Positions 6,827 through 11,423 of a DNA stretch of 11,423 nucleotides are shown here, in pieces. Origin of the DNA: CAKSHC01 sp045594545 (GTDB lineage: Bacteria > Bacillota > Clostridia > Oscillospirales > UMGS1783). Numbering within the stretch: position 1 is the stretch's first letter; every line of letters starts with the position of its first letter. A program made the position numbers and the translations under genes. The stretch spans positions 1 through 11,423 of the forward strand of contig JAZNYQ010000099.1 of NCBI GenBank assembly GCA_045594545.1, written 5' to 3'. The notes under the pieces were generated by a model. It saw only the letters and a list, made by a program, of their open reading frames with translations. It searched no databases and had not been told where the DNA came from.

Positions 6827-8533
6827 ATGAAAAAGATCGTATGTGCAATTCTGGCGTTATCCTTGCTTCTTTCCTTGGCTGCTTGCGGCAAGGGTGAGAT
6901 CAAGGCGGCGTCGCAGGAGCAGCTGGACAAGTACGAATTTTCGGCCGTACAGGTAGACAAGACGCAGAATCTTGCCGTGACCTGGAATGCGGGCGAGGAT
7001 CTCAAAGAGGTGGATATTGCCGTAAAATACGGTGACATCGCCCTTGGCGGGATCACCGAAGAAGGTGCTGCCGGCAAGACTGAAGTTATGGCACGCTACG
7101 GCAAATACACCTTAGACATTGTTTTCACCGAGAAGAACAACAAGAAGTACAGTCTGGACTTTGATGTGGCCCTGACTGCCGACAAGTATGTCATTGCCCC
7201 CATTTCGGGTTCGATGCCGCAGTTGTATTTTACCCTGAATCTGGATGAAATTACAAACAACGGCGAAACTCCTGCTTTTGTTTGGCTGGCGCGTCCCGAC
7301 AGTTGGAACTGGGAGAATCTGCCCAAGAACGTGTTCATGATACCGACGGCGACTCGTGAAGAGGTGCTGACCCACAACAATTACGATCGCATGATGGCCG
7401 CCACCAAGGCCTACATTGCTGATCTGTATGCGGCCGACCCCAACGCTAAATTCGAATTATACATCAATGACTTTAATGCTTACTCCTATGTTGATCTACT
7501 GATCGGCAACGGCGTACCTGAGGATAATTTCTATGTAACCCTGTTGTCGGACGGCGGCGCATCCTACACCGCTTTCAATGCGGCGTTCAATCCTGACGAT
7601 ACCGCTTTTGATGCCGATGCCAAGTATGCGCAGATGGCGCAAAATTTGGATGCCGTGTATGGCGAGGTTAAGGAAGCCGGTGCTTACACCTATGACGGCG
7701 ACTACACCGTTTCGACCGATGAATTTGCGCAATACTGCTACGTCGCGGCTAAGGAGAAGACCAACGTGGAATGGTGGGTACTGCGTCCTCGTGCCGGCGT
7801 GCTGTGCTCGCCTGATGAAGATTTCATTGACCGTGTTTTGAATGAAGAAGTGAGCAAGGCTCCTTACGATGCCGAGAACAGCATCATTGAGGAACGCAAC
7901 TTTGCTTCGCCCTTGACCAAGATGACCGAGGAGCAGAAGACGGCGCTCAAGGCCCTGTACAACTTCAACAATGAGATGTTTGAGGCGGCAGATAATCAAG
8001 GCAAGAAGGCCATGATGATTCTGGGCAGCTGGGCCAACGCCGAGAACGAGCCTGATTTTGCGGCTTATGTCAATTTAGTTAAGAAATACTACGGCGATGA
8101 GTTTGTATACTATTACAAGGGTCATCCCAACACCCCGACCAGCACGGTTCCCGAGAAGCAGGAGCAGCTCAAGCAGCTGGATCTGATCGATGTGGAGTCT
8201 TCGATCAATGCGGAATTGATCCTCTTCTTCTATCCCGACATTTATATGTGCGGTTACAATTCCTCGACCTTTATGTCGGTAGAGAGTGAAGAAATGGCCT
8301 GTGCCATCTTCAACATGACCAAGGAAGCGGCCGCTGAGAATGAGGGCACCGAAAACTATCGCGATCTGATCGGCTTGTACCTGTCCCGCATTGAGGACAC
8401 GGCCGCCTATGCCGAGTGCCCCGAGGCGGATCATGAATATTTGCTCATCGAGTACAACAATGTAGAAACCGATCTGCAGTATTCAATCTACGACGCCACC
8501 GATGACACTATCATTGATGGGCCCAAGGCGTAA
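6827..8533 (+). CDS. Lipoprotein with GT80-like (bacterial sialyltransferase) domain
   Basis: 568-residue surface lipoprotein: basic MKK, hydrophobic core, and lipobox LAAC with the lipidated Cys20. Residues about 37-120 are strand-rich and look like an Ig/FN3-type module. Residues about 120-500 resemble GT80 sialyltransferases such as P. multocida PmST1, recalled from memory: LLSDGG (239-244) matches LYDDGS with the catalytic Asp (here Asp242); MTEEQKTALKALYNFNN (366-382) matches LTPEQQ...FND; MILGS (397-401) matches the FTGT strand; YYYKGHP (428-434) is the HP motif with His433; NAEL (461-464) has the ribose-binding Glu; and NSSTF (478-482) is the phosphate-binding Ser pair. Spacing between these also agrees. 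The His of the PmST1 INIAHS segment seems replaced by Tyr219. Residues 500-568 are an acidic tail I cannot assign. Whether it is an active transferase is unknown, because nucleotide sugars are not expected outside the cell. AAGGAG lies 6-7 bases before the ATG. Confidence 0.7.
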   Translation: MKKIVCAILALSLLLSLAACGKGEIKAASQEQLDKYEFSAVQVDKTQNLAVTWNAGEDLKEVDIAVKYGDIALGGITEEGAAGKTEVMARYGKYTLDIVFTEKNNKKYSLDFDVALTADKYVIAPISGSMPQLYFTLNLDEITNNGETPAFVWLARPDSWNWENLPKNVFMIPTATREEVLTHNNYDRMMAATKAYIADLYAADPNAKFELYINDFNAYSYVDLLIGNGVPEDNFYVTLLSDGGASYTAFNAAFNPDDTAFDADAKYAQMAQNLDAVYGEVKEAGAYTYDGDYTVSTDEFAQYCYVAAKEKTNVEWWVLRPRAGVLCSPDEDFIDRVLNEEVSKAPYDAENSIIEERNFASPLTKMTEEQKTALKALYNFNNEMFEAADNQGKKAMMILGSWANAENEPDFAAYVNLVKKYYGDEFVYYYKGHPNTPTSTVPEKQEQLKQLDLIDVESSINAELILFFYPDIYMCGYNSSTFMSVESEEMACAIFNMTKEAAAENEGTENYRDLIGLYLSRIEDTAAYAECPEADHEYLLIEYNNVETDLQYSIYDATDDTIIDGPKA

Positions 8534-8545
8534 AGACAAACAAGC

Positions 8546-8576
8546 AAAGGAGCAAGCGAAATGCTTGCTCCTTTTT
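8546..8576 (+). terminator. Strong intrinsic terminator after the lipoprotein gene
   Basis: Perfect 12-bp stem (8546-8557 and 8563-8574) around the loop GAAAT, with a run of five T at 8572-8576. It ends the plus-strand lipoprotein transcript 13 bases after the stop. On the minus strand the same hairpin directly follows the DUF4956 stop and is trailed by TTTGCTTGTTTG, so it may end the convergent cassette as well, less efficiently. Confidence 0.9.
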
Positions 8577-8577
8577 C

Positions 8578-9255
8578 TTATGCTTTTATTTCCGTTTCGT
8601 TTTCCAATAGATTTACCTGCAACACTTCATTCATGGTCATTAGCGCATCGATCAAAGCCGTATCGGCACCCTTTATCCGTATCTCAAAAATCAATTCCAT
8701 TCCATTGTGGCTAATATTTTTTGCCTTTAATTTGCTGGTTACCGTCCGCTGCTTTATCGTTTGCTCAATGTTGTCAAAACAGTCTTTGGTATTGGCATTG
8801 ATTACGAGCAAATATGAATTTTTTCGTATGGGAAGCATTTGAAAAATAAAAATACCAACTGTTGCCACCACAGATACGATAATGGCCAATTCGTACAAAC
8901 CGGCTCCGCAGATAATGCCGTTTCCGATCGACCAGAACAGGAACAATAAATCCATGGGGTCTTTGATGGCGGTACGGAATCGAACAATAGAAAGGGCGCC
9001 GACCATACCCAAAGAAATAACTAAACTGGATTGCATAGCCAAAATGATACCGGCTGTGACCACCGACATGATTGTCATAGATACGCCGTAGTTTTTATAG
9101 TAAAAGGCGGTTTTAGTAACAAACTTGTAAATCAGGTGTATATACATAGCCATAATAAATGCAATTACAAGTGTAATAATAATTTTTGTTGTCGGCATAT
9201 CTGCATAAGCGAAGCCCTGTAATACCGATTCTTTTATAATATCCGAAAAATTCAT
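8578..9255 (-). CDS. DUF4956 integral membrane protein
   Basis: 225-residue membrane protein of the DUF4956 family, biochemical role unknown. Hydrophobic segments lie at about 24-43, 59-75, 77-91, 102-119 and 121-140. They include the family hallmark GALSIVRFRTAIKDPMDLLF (86-105), a membrane-embedded stretch with Arg, Lys and Asp that suggests ion or phosphate handling. Residues about 145-225 form a soluble domain with a beta-alpha-beta pattern, reminiscent of ACT/ferredoxin-like modules (inference). AAAGGAG lies 7-8 bases before the ATG, and only 12 bases separate it from the VTC-domain gene upstream, so the two are co-transcribed with the CotH gene. Genes of this family are frequent neighbours of VTC-domain and CotH genes in Gram-positive genomes. 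Confidence 0.85.
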   Translation of the reverse strand: MNFSDIIKESVLQGFAYADMPTTKIIITLVIAFIMAMYIHLIYKFVTKTAFYYKNYGVSMTIMSVVTAGIILAMQSSLVISLGMVGALSIVRFRTAIKDPMDLLFLFWSIGNGIICGAGLYELAIIVSVVATVGIFIFQMLPIRKNSYLLVINANTKDCFDNIEQTIKQRTVTSKLKAKNISHNGMELIFEIRIKGADTALIDALMTMNEVLQVNLLENETEIKA

Positions 9256-9267
9256 TTTGTCTCTCCT

Positions 9268-9948
9268 TTATCTTAGCACATTTCTTGCATACCCGTATTT
9301 TGAAAAAGAGGTCTGCTGTAAGTTCCCAATATCCAGCGCATCATACAAGTATCGGGGCAATAGGTTATCGTATTTCACTTCTAAAATATGCACGCCCTTA
9401 TCCAACAGCGGGGTCGTACATATATGGGAATCAAACAAAGCTGATGTTTCTCTTGTTCCACTAATGTTTCGATCGAAAGTAATTCTCACATTACCTATCG
9501 GATACACATATGCACATCGCAAATATTGAACAATACATTTCGGCATCATGCCTTTCTGTTCCATTTCAGCAAGAATCCTATTGCCGATAGCCGTATTTTT
9601 AGATTCTAATGCGGGAATTTGTCCTTGTAGCAACATTTGACCTTGGTCAAACGTTACACTCAAGGATTGTTTGGCTGTCATACCTCTGATTTTGCTTTTT
9701 CGTTCTAACTTAATAACATCCGCAGAGTGTCCATAAATTCGCATACGGTATTTTCGACGATTATCACATCCATCTTCTGTTTCTCTATGGCATTGATCAT
9801 ATATGTTGTCAAAATAAAGACTGGTTATGATATAGCCTTCCGGATCTTTTTGATGGGGATCCGGTCGAGCAATATGACGGATTCTTCGATCCAACAGCAC
9901 CAAATCGGTATCTCGCACCAAAAATTTCAGTTCATGACGAAAATCCAT
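9268..9948 (-). CDS. VTC-domain protein, polyphosphate-polymerase-like
   Basis: 226-residue protein of the VTC/triphosphate-tunnel family; the yeast member Vtc4 makes polyphosphate from ATP. The tunnel is an eight-stranded barrel lined by basic residues with metal-binding acids. Matching motifs in order: RHELKFLV (4-11), TSLYFDN (42-48), RRKYRMR (64-70), the KLERKSK strand (80-86, K-x-E-x-K), VQYLRCAYV (140-148), VRITFDRNI (154-162), ILEVKYD (188-194) and the closing TSFSKYGYARNVL (213-225). The basic and acidic residues expected for triphosphate and metal binding are all present, so it is probably catalytically competent. There are no membrane segments, so it may act at the membrane through the DUF4956 partner. 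The ATG directly abuts the CotH stop (TAAATG) with AAGGA just before. Product chemistry is not shown by sequence alone. Confidence 0.87.
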   Translation of the reverse strand: MDFRHELKFLVRDTDLVLLDRRIRHIARPDPHQKDPEGYIITSLYFDNIYDQCHRETEDGCDNRRKYRMRIYGHSADVIKLERKSKIRGMTAKQSLSVTFDQGQMLLQGQIPALESKNTAIGNRILAEMEQKGMMPKCIVQYLRCAYVYPIGNVRITFDRNISGTRETSALFDSHICTTPLLDKGVHILEVKYDNLLPRYLYDALDIGNLQQTSFSKYGYARNVLR

Positions 9949-11423
9949 TTATATTCCTTGCATAGCCGCATCCAGCCATACTTTCCTTTCCGCAAACCAC
10001 CTATTTACATAATCCACCGAAGCCTGCACATCGTCGGGATTTCCTTGCCAACGCTCTCTGTCTAGATCCCAGCTTTCCTGTAAGGCTTCGCCATATTGCT
10101 GGGTATATGCATTTAGAAAATCACTAACATCCCTACAGATACTATTTGATAACTCATCCCATTTTTGCAGATATGCTTCACGAAATTCCTTCTTTTCCAG
10201 CAACACATCATAATGCATAATATTCAATTTATGGATCCGAGCCCACTCATTGTATTCCATCCATGCACTATCGAAATCCCACAAAGGACCTGCCTTTAGT
10301 TTGCTTCCCGCTTTCATATCATCAACATACATATACATATTGGCACCACCGGCATCCCATGTTCCTAAAATATCATGAGCTAGCAACCAACCGGCATATG
10401 AATCCACGTCCAGATAATCCACATAGGCATCCTCATGTTCCATCAGCGCCACTTCTGTTGCTGAAACATAGTCGCTTATAGCGATCGCCAATGGGTCCTT
10501 TACATTAACTATTTCGGGATAGGTATAGGTATAGGCCACATAACTCATCTGGTACGGGGTTCGGAAATAAATGCCGTCGGCATCCCACCAATAGGCATCA
10601 TTTTCAATCACAAAGCCTTGATCGGAAATATTCAGTCGGCCGGGGCTAGCCTTTATTGACTCAACCAAAAGATAACTGCCTATATAATCTCCATTCATTA
10701 TCACATTCACCGGCATATACGCCGGCTGCCATTCCGATCCACACAAATAGGAAACCTCCGTTCCTACCTCCATACGCAGCATAGAATTGTGACTTAACAG
10801 TATCCATTCCGTATCCTGATATATGGGATCATTACGCAGCAATAGATCCATATTCTTATCCAATTTAATTTTATACGGTTTCTTGGCAGCTCCTGCAGAT
10901 GTGTTACCTCGGACACGAATTTTTCCGGATGATTGAACTACTACATCACTGCGATTGCAGATCTGCATCTGCATACTGACATACTCATTATTGACTGCAG
11001 TTCCTCCCCATGCACCGCTCGGCGCCTCCGACATATCGTAAGTAGGGGCTAGCCCCGTAGCTGTTTCTATCGTTACCAGTGGAAGTTCAGGTATATCCGC
11101 ATAATGCAAAAACAGAGCCGTTTGCGTTTGCGGCAATTGTGCGCCGATTACATTTGCAGAAAATTGATATAACTGCCCATGTTCGCCCTCTGTATAGGTA
11201 AAAGAATGATCGGATGCCGGAATTTCTATCCGCTGATATTCGCCATCTTTTTCAATTGTAATTTCGATTTGCTTATTGTGAAAATCAGTTAACGGCGTCC
11301 ACTGCAATACAATAGCACCATCTTCACTTTTCGCCGAGAAATCGGTAATTTGCGTAACTGCATGACTCTGCACGGCACTCACATGACTCCACACAAGGAA
11401 AAGCGCAAGCAGCGCCGTGACAA
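9949..11423 (-). CDS. Secreted CotH-type protein kinase, 5' end outside window
   Basis: CotH-family kinase-like protein, the fold that phosphorylates spore-coat proteins in Bacillus. The frame is open to the right edge. The GTG at 11394 is not the start: the codons before it encode VTALLALFLVWSHVSAVQS, the hydrophobic core and cleavage region of a signal peptide, so the true start lies beyond 11423. Counting from that GTG, residues about 12-95 form an FN3-like module (ITDFSAKSEDGAIVLQWTPL). The kinase domain follows, with KIRVRGNTSAGAAKKPYKIKL (nucleotide-binding lysines around 171-177), GDYIGSYLLVES with Glu235, GGANMYMYVDD (349-359) and LKAGPLWDFD (366-375), whose Asp residues and Asn352 should bind metal. 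The usual glycine after WDFDxA is replaced (WDFDSAWME). It is first of three genes in the window with VTC and DUF4956; the promoter is not in the window. AT content is higher than in the his operon. Confidence 0.88.
   Translation of the reverse strand, partial: VTALLALFLVWSHVSAVQSHAVTQITDFSAKSEDGAIVLQWTPLTDFHNKQIEITIEKDGEYQRIEIPASDHSFTYTEGEHGQLYQFSANVIGAQLPQTQTALFLHYADIPELPLVTIETATGLAPTYDMSEAPSGAWGGTAVNNEYVSMQMQICNRSDVVVQSSGKIRVRGNTSAGAAKKPYKIKLDKNMDLLLRNDPIYQDTEWILLSHNSMLRMEVGTEVSYLCGSEWQPAYMPVNVIMNGDYIGSYLLVESIKASPGRLNISDQGFVIENDAYWWDADGIYFRTPYQMSYVAYTYTYPEIVNVKDPLAIAISDYVSATEVALMEHEDAYVDYLDVDSYAGWLLAHDILGTWDAGGANMYMYVDDMKAGSKLKAGPLWDFDSAWMEYNEWARIHKLNIMHYDVLLEKKEFREAYLQKWDELSNSICRDVSDFLNAYTQQYGEALQESWDLDRERWQGNPDDVQASVDYVNRWFAERKVWLDAAMQGI

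Noticed and set aside
8502..8842. Short plus-strand frames after the lipoprotein gene
   Set aside because: They start inside the lipoprotein gene or the terminator and run antisense to DUF4956 without a promoter or ribosome binding site.
1..11423. CRISPR array, tRNA, rRNA, insertion sequence, T-box or riboswitch
   Set aside because: No repeated spacer units, clover-leaf sequences, transposase motifs or long structured leaders were seen; all leaders here are 20-45 bases.

Overview
The window looks like a chromosomal piece of a Firmicute of the Clostridia type, probably a gut-associated Oscillospirales/Ruminococcaceae-like organism. The signs are strong AGGAGG-type ribosome binding sites, sigma-A promoters with 17-bp spacers, the short HisG plus HisZ form of ATP phosphoribosyltransferase, a YerC/HisR (TrpR-like) gene leading the his operon, and a CotH-VTC-DUF4956 gene set. 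This placement is inference; there is no rRNA or marker gene to confirm it.

Positions 1-4540 hold the front of a histidine biosynthesis operon on the minus strand: yerC/hisR-like regulator, hisZ, hisG, hisD, hisC and the first 97 codons of hisB, which runs off the left edge. Every junction is a 4-base ATGA stop/start overlap, so the genes are translationally coupled. The operon has one clear promoter, and a perfect 18-bp palindrome fills most of its -35/-10 spacer. It is the obvious candidate operator for the regulator encoded by the first gene.

Positions 4546-6740 hold a second minus-strand group. mgsA (methylglyoxal synthase) has its own promoter. It is followed by a consensus promoter (TTGACA, 17 bp, TATAAT) driving ilvE (branched-chain aminotransferase) and trmO (tRNA m6t6A methyltransferase), which also overlap by ATGA. 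A hairpin across the trmO stop codon probably ends this unit just before the his promoter.

Positions 6741-8576 hold the only plus-strand gene, divergent from mgsA. It encodes a 568-residue lipoprotein with an N-terminal beta-sandwich-like region and a large domain whose motifs and spacing resemble GT80 bacterial sialyltransferases. It has its own promoter, a stem-loop at the predicted 5' end of its mRNA, and a strong intrinsic terminator.

Positions 8578-11423 hold a tightly packed minus-strand cassette: a secreted CotH-type kinase (5' end outside the window), a VTC/polyphosphate-polymerase-like tunnel-domain protein and a DUF4956 membrane protein. Sampled base composition is more AT-rich here than in the his operon. 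The cassette converges on the lipoprotein gene and may share its terminator. The two items with most scope for new biology are the GT80-like lipoprotein and the CotH-VTC-DUF4956 cassette beside it.
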